A DNA stretch of 64,000 bases from Clostridium estertheticum (GTDB lineage: Bacteria > Bacillota > Clostridia > Clostridiales > Clostridiaceae). A model generated the notes under the pieces. That model saw nothing but the letters and a program-made list of their open reading frames with translations. It was not told the origin of the DNA and made no database searches. Made by a program: the position numbers and the translations under genes. This document shows positions 16,900 through 25,491 of this stretch, piece after piece. The stretch is from positions 124,001 through 188,000 of the forward strand of contig NZ_CP086239.1 in the NCBI RefSeq assembly GCF_026650985.1, read 5' to 3'. The stretch's first letter is position 1; each line of letters starts with the position of its first letter.

Positions 16900-18042
16900 A
16901 TGTTATATAGAAAGTTTGGAAAGACAAATGAAATGGTTTCAGCTTTGGGGTTTGGGTGTATGAGGCTTCCAATTCTTCCAGGAGGAGATCAATCAAAAAT
17001 AGATGAGGAAAAATCAATAAAACTTGTCCGCTTCGCGATTGATGAAGGTGTTAACTACATAGATACCGCTTATCCGTACCATGGGACAGGTATGGGTAGT
17101 GGTGGAGCAAGTGAACCATTTGTAGCAAAAGTGTTGAAAGATGGATATAGAGAGAAAGTTAAACTAGCTACAAAACTTCCTAGTTGGCTTATAAAAACAA
17201 GAGAAGACATGGATAAATTCTTAAATGAGCAATTACAGAGACTTGAGACAGATAGCATAGATTTTTATTTAGTACATGGTCTTAATGTTAAAACATGGTC
17301 TGTGCTTAAAGGTCTTGGAATTTCTGAATTTCTAGATGCAGCTATAAAAGATGGAAGAATAAAATATGCAGGATTTTCATTCCATGATAAACTTCCTATT
17401 TTTAAAGAAATAGTGGATTATTATGATTGGTCATTCTGTCAAATACAATATAACTATTTAGATGAAAACTTTCAGGCTGGAACAGAAGGATTAGAGTATG
17501 CATCTCAAAGGGGTTTGGGAATTACAATTATGGAACCGCTTAGGGGAGGAAAACTCGCAGCTAATCTTCCCAAAGAGGCTATTAATGTTTTTGATAAAGC
17601 GGATGTAAAAAGAACACCAGTGGATTGGGCTTTAAGTTGGGTATGGAACCATCCAGAAGTATCAGTTATATTAAGCGGAATGAATGAAATGAATCAAATT
17701 ACAGAAAATATAAAAACGGCAAGTGAGGTCAAAGTTAATTCATTAACAGATGAAGAATTAAAGATAGTTAGCAAAGTTAAAACTGTTATTGAGGAAAAAG
17801 TAAAAGTTAGTTGCACAGCCTGTGAGTATTGCATGCCATGTCCAGCGGGTGTAAATATTCCTAAAAATTTCACTTTCTATAATAACCATTTTATGTTTGA
17901 CAAAGAGGAGGATTATTCTTTAGCAGTTCCTAATAAGGAAAAAGCATCAAATTGCGTAGAGTGTGGTAAATGTGAAACTCATTGTCCTCAAGGTATTTCA
18001 ATTCGCACAGAATTAAAGAATGTTAAAGAGTTATTTGAATAG
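16900..18042 (+). CDS. Aldo/keto reductase with C-terminal 4Fe-4S domain
   Basis: Cytoplasmic oxidoreductase of 380 residues. The N-terminal TIM barrel (about 1-280) has the AKR catalytic set: Asp and Tyr in YIDTAYPYHG, Lys in KLATKLP and His in YLVHGL. The C-terminal part has CTACEYCMPCPAGV and CVECGKCETHCPQG, which can bind iron-sulphur clusters, a common anaerobe variant that may accept electrons from ferredoxin. Substrate unknown. RBS GGGAGG, single-gene unit with a strong terminator after it. A TATAAT at about 16833 suggests its own promoter. Confidence 0.93.
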   Translation: MLYRKFGKTNEMVSALGFGCMRLPILPGGDQSKIDEEKSIKLVRFAIDEGVNYIDTAYPYHGTGMGSGGASEPFVAKVLKDGYREKVKLATKLPSWLIKTREDMDKFLNEQLQRLETDSIDFYLVHGLNVKTWSVLKGLGISEFLDAAIKDGRIKYAGFSFHDKLPIFKEIVDYYDWSFCQIQYNYLDENFQAGTEGLEYASQRGLGITIMEPLRGGKLAANLPKEAINVFDKADVKRTPVDWALSWVWNHPEVSVILSGMNEMNQITENIKTASEVKVNSLTDEELKIVSKVKTVIEEKVKVSCTACEYCMPCPAGVNIPKNFTFYNNHFMFDKEEDYSLAVPNKEKASNCVECGKCETHCPQGISIRTELKNVKELFE

Positions 18043-18055
18043 AATATAAGAAATT

Positions 18056-18099
18056 AATACTGGCATATCATAACTACATTATGATATGCCAGTATTTTT
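18056..18099 (+). terminator. Terminator after the aldo/keto reductase
   Basis: A perfect 17-bp stem (18056-18072 with 18080-18096) with a 7-nt loop and a trailing T-tract. Confidence 0.9.
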
Positions 18100-18199
18100 A
18101 GTTGCCATAAATCTAAAATTTTATAAATATTAGGTTCTAATTTCTAGAAAAAGGAGTAATAATTAAAGTAGATGAATTTAATAAAATAAAGGAGACTTT

Positions 18200-18580
18200 A
18201 TGAAAAAAAAATCTTATCTATTTAGAAATAAGAATTTTTCTGAATTTAAGTTCGGAAAAGTAATTATTATTTTTTTTGTAATAGTTAGTGTAATTATATT
18301 TTTTCCACATTTCTTTAGAAATACTTATGTAGTAACAATTGAGAGTAAACGAATAATAAAACATGATAATAAGGATACGTATTTAATTTATACGGAAATG
18401 CAAAATGGGGATATAAGAGTATTTAAAAATGATAATAGTATATTAGAATTTAAAATATTATCAGAAGATATGTATTGGGGACTTATAATTAATAAAAAAT
18501 ATGAAATTAAAGCATATGGATTGAGTATACCAATATTTTCATCTTATCAAAATATTGTAACAGCTAAAGGGGTAAAATAG
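18200..18580 (+). CDS. DUF1523-like membrane-anchored protein
   Basis: A 126-residue protein with one N-terminal membrane helix (about residues 22-42, VIIIFFVIVSVIIFFPHFF) and a small outside domain. The pattern YLIYTEMQNGDIRVFKNDNSILEFK, then YEIKAYGLSIPIFSSYQNIV, resembles DUF1523 proteins, whose function is unknown. RBS AAGGAG. It stands alone between the reductase and the convergent fluoride channel genes. Confidence 0.65.
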   Translation: MKKKSYLFRNKNFSEFKFGKVIIIFFVIVSVIIFFPHFFRNTYVVTIESKRIIKHDNKDTYLIYTEMQNGDIRVFKNDNSILEFKILSEDMYWGLIINKKYEIKAYGLSIPIFSSYQNIVTAKGVK

Positions 18581-18599
18581 AATTCTATCTTACCCTCTT

Positions 18600-18953
18600 T
18601 TATAAACTGCCTATTTTGCTTCCTATAGCATAGCCTACAATACCTAAAATTAATGTACATAGAATATATATAAAAGCATTTAGTTTTTCTTTTCCCTTAA
18701 ATAGGTTAAAGCCTTCATACATAAAAGTTGAAAAAGTTGTGTATGCACCCAGGAAACCATCCCCTAGGAGCAGTGTTATATTACTGCTTACTCCAATTGT
18801 GCTTACAAAACCAAGCAAAAGGGCACCTGTAATATTGATTATAAAAGTTCCTATAGGAAAAGAGTGTTTTGATTTTTCACTTATAAATTTACCAAGGCTA
18901 TACCTAACCAAACTTCCCGCGGCTCCACCGACTGCTACGAACACGTATGTCAT
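18600..18953 (-). CDS. crcB: Fluoride channel Fluc/CrcB, subunit 2
   Basis: Small four-helix membrane protein (117 residues) exporting fluoride. Diagnostic features are GGAAGSLVRYSLG at the start, the Asn-containing PIGTFIINITGALLLGF and the Phe-box segment FLGAYTTFSTFMYEGFNL. It lies directly downstream of a second, different copy, the arrangement in which Firmicutes often make a heterodimeric Fluc. RBS TAGGAGG. The last gene of a three-gene minus-strand operon; no fluoride riboswitch was recognised upstream. Confidence 0.93.
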   Translation of the reverse strand: MTYVFVAVGGAAGSLVRYSLGKFISEKSKHSFPIGTFIINITGALLLGFVSTIGVSSNITLLLGDGFLGAYTTFSTFMYEGFNLFKGKEKLNAFIYILCTLILGIVGYAIGSKIGSL

Positions 18954-18977
18954 TAATTAGACCTCCTACAGCTCATC

Positions 18978-19394
18978 CTAGTCTACATCACTAGGGCTGT
19001 TTCTAGTTATAAAAATCGGAACTACCTCTCTTGCAACGATAGCTCCAAAGTAAGCAGCAGCAAGTCCGAACATTGCTGAGAAGCCAATATAAGATATAGA
19101 AGAATAATAGTATCCTTGGTTTATAAGATTTACAGTTTCTTTGCAAAGTGTAGAAAAAGTTGTGAAGGCACCTAAGAATCCGGTAGCAATTCCTAGTCTT
19201 ATATCAGAATCCATTTCATAGATTTCAAAGGTAACCGTTAGTATAAGGGATAATAGAAAAGTACCAGAAATATTGATTAGCAAAGTATTTATTGGTATAA
19301 CCTCTTTATAATGATAAATGTGTATGCTTTTTATGACATATCTTAATATAGCCCCCAGCATACCACCGATGGCTATAAAAGCGTACTTTTTCAT
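18978..19394 (-). CDS. crcB: Fluoride channel Fluc/CrcB, subunit 1
   Basis: Fluoride channel homologue of 138 residues with four hydrophobic segments. Its motifs are GGMLGAILRYVIKS, PINTLLINISGTFLLSL and FLGAFTTFSTLCKETVNL. It differs clearly from the downstream copy (Cys after the TFST motif and a C-terminal polar tail of about 15 residues), as expected for the partner subunit of a heterodimeric channel. RBS AAGGAG. It is 24 bp before the second crcB and 26 bp after the TPR gene, so all three are probably one transcript. Confidence 0.92.
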   Translation of the reverse strand: MKKYAFIAIGGMLGAILRYVIKSIHIYHYKEVIPINTLLINISGTFLLSLILTVTFEIYEMDSDIRLGIATGFLGAFTTFSTLCKETVNLINQGYYYSSISYIGFSAMFGLAAAYFGAIVAREVVPIFITRNSPSDVD

Positions 19395-19420
19395 ATTTTT
19401 GATTACTCCTTTAACAAAAT

Positions 19421-20224
19421 CTATTTTATTGAAGTTTCAATTTCAGCTATTTTAGTATCTATTTCCTCTTTCGATATAGCACTTAAAAATGTAAAATTGC
19501 ACTTTAAGGCTTCATTTAAATTTTCAAGTGCTTCTTGAGGTTTATTTAAATTTAACAGAGTAGATGCATAGTAATAATACGCTGATGGAAAAGAGGGTTT
19601 CTCTAACATTAATTCTTCATATAGTTTTAAAGATTTATCATATTCACCTAACATATAATAGGTAGTTGCTAAATTATCTATTATGCCTGCATTTGATGAA
19701 TTGAATTTATATGCTTCAAGATTTATCTCTAGAGCTTTAGTAAAATTATTTTGTAAAAGCAAAAAGTAACCTAGATTTTGATATATAATAGAGGATTTAT
19801 ATTTATTATATAATTTCATAAGTACAGTAACTGCTTCATCTATATTATTTCTTTTCCACAAGACAATTGATATATTGAGCTTTATATTAATTTCATCATC
19901 AGGAGATACTTTTTTCTTTGAAAGTTGTTTCAATAAATTTTCTGACTTATTTAAGTCACCTCTTAAAAGCAAATAGTATATGTAGTATAATTTTATTTTC
20001 ATAGGTGAGAAATTTACATTATAGGCCCTCTCGAAGTATTTATAAGCTTCATCAATTTTATTCCTTTTATATTTATTGCTTCCAATATAATAAATAATTG
20101 TTGCAAGATTCGTACGTACTAAATATAAAATAATAAAAAGAAAGGCTAATAATTTATTTATCACTATGAAGATAAATAATGCTAAAACAAAAGCTATAAT
20201 ATTCATACATTTTTTTAAACTCAT
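19421..20224 (-). CDS. Membrane-anchored TPR-repeat protein
   Basis: Protein of 267 residues. The start is set at ATG 20224 because AGAAGGTG precedes it; the upstream in-frame start lacks a ribosome site. Two hydrophobic stretches lie at the N-terminus (about 8-38), followed by at least five tetratricopeptide repeats, for example AYKYFERAYNVN, AGIIDNLATTYYMLGEYDKSLKLYEELM and ALENLNEALKCN. TPR domains mediate protein contacts; the partner is unknown. First gene of the operon with the two fluoride channel genes, a linkage I cannot explain. Confidence 0.8.
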   Translation of the reverse strand: MSLKKCMNIIAFVLALFIFIVINKLLAFLFIILYLVRTNLATIIYYIGSNKYKRNKIDEAYKYFERAYNVNFSPMKIKLYYIYYLLLRGDLNKSENLLKQLSKKKVSPDDEINIKLNISIVLWKRNNIDEAVTVLMKLYNKYKSSIIYQNLGYFLLLQNNFTKALEINLEAYKFNSSNAGIIDNLATTYYMLGEYDKSLKLYEELMLEKPSFPSAYYYYASTLLNLNKPQEALENLNEALKCNFTFLSAISKEEIDTKIAEIETSIK

Positions 20225-20523
20225 TTTATAACACCTTCTTATTGTATATTTATTATAACTCAAAAACCTAATATATTGCAATAAACTGTTTGGAATTACA
20301 AAATATTTTAAAGGCCCTTAATCGAACCAAAACAGTTGTAAAATTTATTTTATAACAGGAACTTTTGTTGAATGATATCCTTTACAAAAACTAAAAAAGG
20401 TATAATATATAATATAAGGTTAATAATGGAGTGTATAATTAAATTAAAAATATGCCACATCAGATTTTGATTTCTTTGAATATATAAATAAATAATTTAT
20501 AATATAGAGAGGAAGGTAAAGCA

Positions 20524-21336
20524 ATGAAAGATGAAAAAAGTACGCTAAGAATAGAGATAAAAGATGAATCTAATATAACTATAAGTGAAATGTCTGGGAT
20601 GGAAGAAATTTCGCTCATACACACTAAAAAATATAAAAAGGGGGATAAAGTTTGTTTTACTAATTTATCTGGTAATAAATATTTAGTTATTAATATAGAT
20701 AATGAATTATCAGAAGCGTTAATATATGTTCCGGGAAATATACTAGAATTTTCTATACCGTTTGGGGATGATTCCATACCGTATTCATTATGTTCATTTA
20801 AGGGTAGCAATCATACTATTGATATGCGTATTGCGACAAATGAAGAAATTTATTGTTATAGAAATCTTGCGAAAAATGTAATGGATAAGAGTTGTGATAC
20901 AACATATTATCCCCATGTTACGGCAAATGTTGAGACTAGTAGTGAGGCGATTTTTGCTGCTCGAAATACAATTGATGGGAAAACAAATAATCAGGGGCAT
21001 GGAGTATGGCCATATGAATCTTGGGGAACAGGGCAAAGAGAAGATGCAGAGTTACTTCTAGATTTTGGTAGAGAAGTAGAGGTGGATAAAATTGCTTTAT
21101 ACCTAAGAGCAGATTTCCCGCATGATACTTATTGGGATGATATAACAATAGTATTTTCTGATGGAACCCAAAAGAATGTACGACCTATAAAAACAAGTGA
21201 TGCTCAATCTATTGAGTTTGACAAAAAAAGAATTAGTTGGGTTAAATTAATGGATTTTAAGATGGCTGATGAACCATCAGAAATTGCGGCGCTAACAGAA
21301 ATTGAAGTTTATGGCACTGATATTAAAGTGATATAA
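20524..21336 (+). CDS. Discoidin/galactose-binding-like domain protein
   Basis: A 270-residue protein without signal peptide or membrane segment, so probably cytoplasmic. The C-terminal half (about 120-268) looks like an F5/8 type C, galactose-binding-like beta sandwich: ETSSEAIFAARNTIDGKTNN, then ELLLDFGREVEVDKIALYLRAD, and ALTEIEVYGTD at the end. The first 110 residues form another beta-rich domain of unknown type. Related clostridial proteins bind carbohydrate, but no catalytic domain is present. RBS AGAGAGGAAGG. A very strong terminator follows. Confidence 0.7.
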   Translation: MKDEKSTLRIEIKDESNITISEMSGMEEISLIHTKKYKKGDKVCFTNLSGNKYLVINIDNELSEALIYVPGNILEFSIPFGDDSIPYSLCSFKGSNHTIDMRIATNEEIYCYRNLAKNVMDKSCDTTYYPHVTANVETSSEAIFAARNTIDGKTNNQGHGVWPYESWGTGQREDAELLLDFGREVEVDKIALYLRADFPHDTYWDDITIVFSDGTQKNVRPIKTSDAQSIEFDKKRISWVKLMDFKMADEPSEIAALTEIEVYGTDIKVI

Positions 21337-21367
21337 GTAAAACAGTAATATATAATATATTTAACTG

Positions 21368-21421
21368 AAAATAGGTGGGCATTTTGTTTGGGTCAACACA
21401 AACAAAATGCCCACCTATTTT
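21368..21421 (+). terminator. Strong terminator with 23-bp perfect stem
   Basis: Positions 21368-21390 pair perfectly with 21399-21421 around an 8-nt loop. The stem begins with AAAA and ends with TTTT, so it can work on either strand. Confidence 0.9.
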
Positions 21422-21720
21422 GCATATTTTAAATCTTTTTAAAATGGTAATTTGCATGGATTTATACTGGATTTTATAAAATTACAATTAATACACATAA
21501 TAGTAAAAAACATTGGAGTTAAGTAAATAATTTAAAATATAATTTACAATTTAAAATGAAAACAAGGAATAATGGAGAAAATACAAATTTTACAGGTAAT
21601 ATGTCAAATTCTTACTTTACAAATTTGCGGTTTTTGTGTATTATAGTACCTATGTTCAAATATTATAAATATTTGTTAATAATATGTTTAAACATAAAAT
21701 TATTTGTAGGAGATGAAAAA

Positions 21721-22872
21721 TTGAACAAAAAAATTATTTCAGCCATGATGGCACTTACTTTAACTATGAGCATTGGATACACTAGCGTATACGCAGATAC
21801 TGCTTCTGATAAGGCAAAAATAAAGCAGGTTCAAACTCAAAGAAGTGGTCTTGAAACTAAAGTAGAGATGATGGATAGTCAAATTGAAAAAATTATGTCT
21901 AAAATCAATAGTAATGAAAAAAATATAAATAATACACAAAATAATATTAAACAATCTAAAATAAATATCGCAAAAGCAGAAGATGATATTAAAGCAGAAC
22001 AAGTACTCTATGATAAAAGAATGAGAGTAATGTATATGAATGGTACATCAAGTTATGTAGATATTTTACTAGACTCAAAGGGTATAGAGAATTTTATATC
22101 TAGATTAGAAGATGTAAAAACCATAATAAACTTTGACCAAAAGATTATTGATGATTTGCAAACAAAAAAGGAAGCAATTAATTTAAAGAAGGTAGCATTA
22201 GATAAAGAAAATACAAAATTGTTATCTTTAAGAGTTGACAATAAAAATACATTAAGCGGTTTAACTAAACAAAAAGCAGCACAAGATGTATTGGTAGCTC
22301 AATTAAATACCCAAGAAGCTAAGTATACGGCGCAACTAGTAGCAGACCAAGCGGCTGCAGCAAAACAAGTAGCACTTGCAAAGCAAGCAGTTACAGATGC
22401 AAAAAATGCGACTGAGGCAAGACAAGCTGCGGCAGAGAATCAAGCTGCATCAGCAAATCAATATGCACTAAACCAATCAACAGGTCAGACTCCTAGTATA
22501 AGTCCTTCTAGAGGTGGATCAGGAGCTTCATCTAATGCACTTATATCATATGCTTCACAATTTTTAGGACTTCCTTATGTTTGGGGTGGTACAAGCCCTA
22601 CAAATGGTTTTGATTGCTCAGGATTTACACAGTATGTGTTCGCACATTTCGGAGTAGACATACCAAGAGTTTCAGAAGATCAACAAAATGTAGGTACACT
22701 TGTATCTAGAGAAAATCTTCAACCAGGAGACTTGGTGTTTTTTGGAACACCAGCTCATCATGTAGGAATATATGTTGGAAATGGTAATATGATAAATGCA
22801 CCTCATACAGGAGCTGTACTTAGAATTCAATCACTAAATAGTGACTTTACATATGGACGTAGGGTTAGATAA
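21721..22872 (+). CDS. Secreted NlpC/P60 peptidoglycan endopeptidase with coiled-coil domain
   Basis: Protein of 383 residues starting at TTG 21721, just after TGTAGGAG; the longer upstream frame has no ribosome site and would hide the signal peptide. The signal peptide (NKKIISAMMALTLTMSIG) is cut near ADTASD. Residues 30-210 are a long coiled coil of the PcsB/CwlO type. An Ala/Gln-rich linker follows to about 255. The C-terminal NlpC/P60 domain shows Cys in GFDCSGFTQYVFAHFG, His in TPAHHVGIYVG and the third polar residue near NAPH. It probably cuts peptide stems in the wall during growth or division. Regulation by FtsEX is known for such proteins but no ftsEX is in view. Confidence 0.92.
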   Translation: MNKKIISAMMALTLTMSIGYTSVYADTASDKAKIKQVQTQRSGLETKVEMMDSQIEKIMSKINSNEKNINNTQNNIKQSKINIAKAEDDIKAEQVLYDKRMRVMYMNGTSSYVDILLDSKGIENFISRLEDVKTIINFDQKIIDDLQTKKEAINLKKVALDKENTKLLSLRVDNKNTLSGLTKQKAAQDVLVAQLNTQEAKYTAQLVADQAAAAKQVALAKQAVTDAKNATEARQAAAENQAASANQYALNQSTGQTPSISPSRGGSGASSNALISYASQFLGLPYVWGGTSPTNGFDCSGFTQYVFAHFGVDIPRVSEDQQNVGTLVSRENLQPGDLVFFGTPAHHVGIYVGNGNMINAPHTGAVLRIQSLNSDFTYGRRVR

Positions 22873-22908
22873 AAGGTTTATATGTTTTATCAATCAATAA
22901 TTCATCTA

Positions 22909-22944
22909 AAAAAAGCATCTATATTAATTTATAGATGCTTTTTT
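22909..22944 (+). terminator. Terminator after the NlpC/P60 gene
   Basis: AAAAAAGCATCTATA (22909-22923) pairs with TATAGATGCTTTTTT (22930-22944) around a 6-nt loop. Confidence 0.88.
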
Positions 22945-23062
22945 AGTGTTTAATAAAAGAATTTATCAAGGAAATTTACCTGCAATTGTGAACTTTTTGT
23001 TTAGTTATCCGTTATATTAATGTAGAAACATCTAAATTAATATATAAAAGGGAGATAGGCTA

Positions 23063-23779
23063 ATGTTAGAAATTAAAAATTTTTCAAAGGTATATAAGGG
23101 TGGGAAAAAAGCCGTGGATCATTTTAATCTTACAGTGGAAGCTGGAGATATTTATGGGTTTATAGGTCATAATGGAGCTGGAAAGAGCACAATGATAAAA
23201 GCTATTGCAGGGGTACTTGATTTTGAAGAAGGAGAGATTTTTGTTGACGGACATTCAGTACAAAAATTTCCGTTAGAGTGTAAAAAAGTAATCGCCTATA
23301 TACCAGATAATCCAGATTTATACGAGCATTTAACGGGAATTCAATATTTGAATTTTATCTCGGATATTTTTAAAGTTGGAAAAGAGGAGAGGGAAGAGCG
23401 TATTCGGAAATACGGTGTATTATTTGAAATTACTAGTGTACTCGGAGACTTGATTTCTTCTTATTCACATGGAATGAAACAGAAACTTGCTTTAATTTCT
23501 GCCCTAATTCATAAACCTAAATTACTATTGCTAGATGAACCGTTTGTAGGATTAGATCCAAAAGCATCTCTGATATTAAAAAATACGATGCATGAAATAT
23601 GTAAACAAGGAAGTGCTATTTTCTTCTCTACCCATGTGCTTGATGTTGCGGAGAAGCTTTGTAATAAAATTGCGATTATTAAAGATGGAAAGCTTGTTGA
23701 AGCAGGAGCTACAGAAACCTTAATTAAAAATCAATCATTAGAATCACTCTATATGAAGGTGGCAGAAAATGAACAATAG
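23063..23779 (+). CDS. ABC transporter ATP-binding protein (ABC-2 type)
   Basis: Cytoplasmic ATPase of 238 residues. Walker A is GHNGAGKST near residue 38, the signature motif is YSHGMKQKLALISAL near 137, Walker B is LLLLDEPFVGLDP near 157 and the switch His is in FSTHVLD near 193. Together with the overlapping membrane gene it forms an exporter or membrane-remodelling transporter. RBS AAGGGAG. Its end overlaps the permease start by 11 nt, indicating translational coupling. Substrate unknown. Confidence 0.92.
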   Translation: MLEIKNFSKVYKGGKKAVDHFNLTVEAGDIYGFIGHNGAGKSTMIKAIAGVLDFEEGEIFVDGHSVQKFPLECKKVIAYIPDNPDLYEHLTGIQYLNFISDIFKVGKEEREERIRKYGVLFEITSVLGDLISSYSHGMKQKLALISALIHKPKLLLLDEPFVGLDPKASLILKNTMHEICKQGSAIFFSTHVLDVAEKLCNKIAIIKDGKLVEAGATETLIKNQSLESLYMKVAENEQ

Positions 23780-25361
23780 CACTTGGATTCTTTTAAAGAC
23801 GCAGTTTCTTAATCAGTCTGGAGTGAATACATTTCGATATGAGAAGGATAAAAAGAAGAAAAATAAAGTTGTTATATTTGCTATTGCAATGGCTATAACT
23901 GTACTTATGATGGCTGTATATTGCTTTATGTTGGCGTATGGTTTGGGTAGAATTGGACTTACTGCAATTATTCCGGGATATGCATTTACCATTACAAGTG
24001 TGATTGTAATGCTCTTTACTCTATTTAAAGCAAGTGGTACATTATTTGCTTTTAAAGACTACGATATGCTTATGGCATTACCGGTTCAAACAACTACAGT
24101 AATAACAAGCAGATTTTTATTGATGTATGGAGAAAATGTGCTTTTTTCAATTCTTGTTATGCTTCCTATGGGGATTGCCTATTGCTTATTCGTACATCCA
24201 CAAATACTATTTTATGTGATTTGGTTTATTTCTATGTTTGTAACCCCACTTGTGCCAATGACAATAGCTGCGGTACTTGGAGCAATTATTAGTGCAATTT
24301 CATCCAGATTTAAACATACTAATATGGTCAATATCATATTATCATTTGTTTTAACTATTGGTTTTATGGGCGTAAGCATGAGCGCAGGAACAATGAGCGG
24401 CGGCCAAATAAATATTAAACAAATAGCCTCTCTTGGTGTAATGTTATCCCATAAGATGAATCAGATATACCCATTAGTAAGTATATTTGAAAAGGCAATT
24501 TGTAATTATAATATAATTGCATTTATTTCTTTTATTTTAATATCACTTATTTGGTACTATGTTTTTGTGAAAATTGTTTCTGTTAAATATAAAGCCATTA
24601 ACACAGGACTCACAACATACCAAACCAAATCCAATTATAAATTACAAAGTTTAAAAGTAAACTCTCCTTTTATGGCATTACATCGAAAAGAAATGAAAAG
24701 ATTTTTCTCCTCATATCTCTATGTGCTTAATATGGGGATGGGAGCAGTGCTTTTACTTATAGTGTCCATAACATGTTTCATTCTTGGTGTAGATAAACTG
24801 CAGCAACTAATGGGAATGTCAAATATAAAACCTATAATGATTAACTTTGTGCCTTTTGTGATGTCTGGAATGTTAGCAATGACATGTACCGGTGCGGTAT
24901 CACTTTCACTAGAAGGTAAAAACTTATGGATATTGAAATCTGCACCTATAGAAGCAGCAACTATATATAGAAGTAAAATGTCAGTCAATGCAACCATTTT
25001 ATTACCTATATCATTGTTAAGTTCTTTATTTATGAGTCTTTGTTTAAAGTCAACTATTATGCATATTGTGTGGATGTTTGTGACACCACTGGCATATGTT
25101 GCACTTACTTGTGTTTGGGGAATATTCATTAATCTTAAAATGCCTAATTTTGAATGGGAATCTGAAGTAACTGTAATAAAGCAAAGTATGGCATCTGTAC
25201 TTGGAATTTTGGGTGGAATGTTATTTGGTTTTATACCTATGGTGATTTTATTCATTCTACCGGGTGTAGACAGAAATTTAATTATGGGAGTGATTACCCT
25301 TGCAGTGATAGGTTTCACGTCGTTTCTTTATATGAAAGTGTGTGGAACTAAGTTACCTTAG
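23769..25361 (+). CDS. ABC-2 type transporter permease
   Basis: Membrane protein of 530 residues with about twelve hydrophobic segments. After a cytoplasmic N-terminal stretch (residues 1-35, EKDKKKKNK) the helices come in two blocks separated by a polar region around residues 270-315 (TYQTKSNYKLQSLKVNSPFMALHRKEMKRFF), the layout of large permeases paired with one ATPase. No binding-protein gene is present, which argues for export. It overlaps the ATPase gene. Substrate unknown. Confidence 0.85.
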   Translation: MNNSTWILLKTQFLNQSGVNTFRYEKDKKKKNKVVIFAIAMAITVLMMAVYCFMLAYGLGRIGLTAIIPGYAFTITSVIVMLFTLFKASGTLFAFKDYDMLMALPVQTTTVITSRFLLMYGENVLFSILVMLPMGIAYCLFVHPQILFYVIWFISMFVTPLVPMTIAAVLGAIISAISSRFKHTNMVNIILSFVLTIGFMGVSMSAGTMSGGQINIKQIASLGVMLSHKMNQIYPLVSIFEKAICNYNIIAFISFILISLIWYYVFVKIVSVKYKAINTGLTTYQTKSNYKLQSLKVNSPFMALHRKEMKRFFSSYLYVLNMGMGAVLLLIVSITCFILGVDKLQQLMGMSNIKPIMINFVPFVMSGMLAMTCTGAVSLSLEGKNLWILKSAPIEAATIYRSKMSVNATILLPISLLSSLFMSLCLKSTIMHIVWMFVTPLAYVALTCVWGIFINLKMPNFEWESEVTVIKQSMASVLGILGGMLFGFIPMVILFILPGVDRNLIMGVITLAVIGFTSFLYMKVCGTKLP

Positions 25362-25370
25362 GTTTCATTA

Positions 25371-25471
25371 TATATATGAATATCGTATACCACATATACA
25401 AAACATATATTATTAATATGGCGGTCCCTATGATATAATCATATTCGCATGGAACAAAACATGCAATATTT
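25371..25471 (+). repeat. Promoter/operator repeat, copy A (upstream of ABC exporter pair)
   Basis: About 100 bp that is nearly the same as 30007-30113. Both copies hold the inverted repeat TATATG-N14-CATATA (here 25373-25398) and, 50 bp on, a TATAAT -10 box. Copy A lies directly before the ABC exporter genes. The conserved palindrome and its presence next to lysR make it a likely LysR-type operator. Confidence 0.7.
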
Positions 25472-25491
25472 TTATACTGGAGTGATGATTT

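Noticed and set aside
20225-20523. Fluoride riboswitch for the crcB operon
   Set aside because: Minus-strand leader shows no crcB-motif core.
24719-25318. Minus-strand frame of 199 codons
   Set aside because: Mirror of the ABC permease coding strand; hydrophobic reading reflects the opposite strand only.
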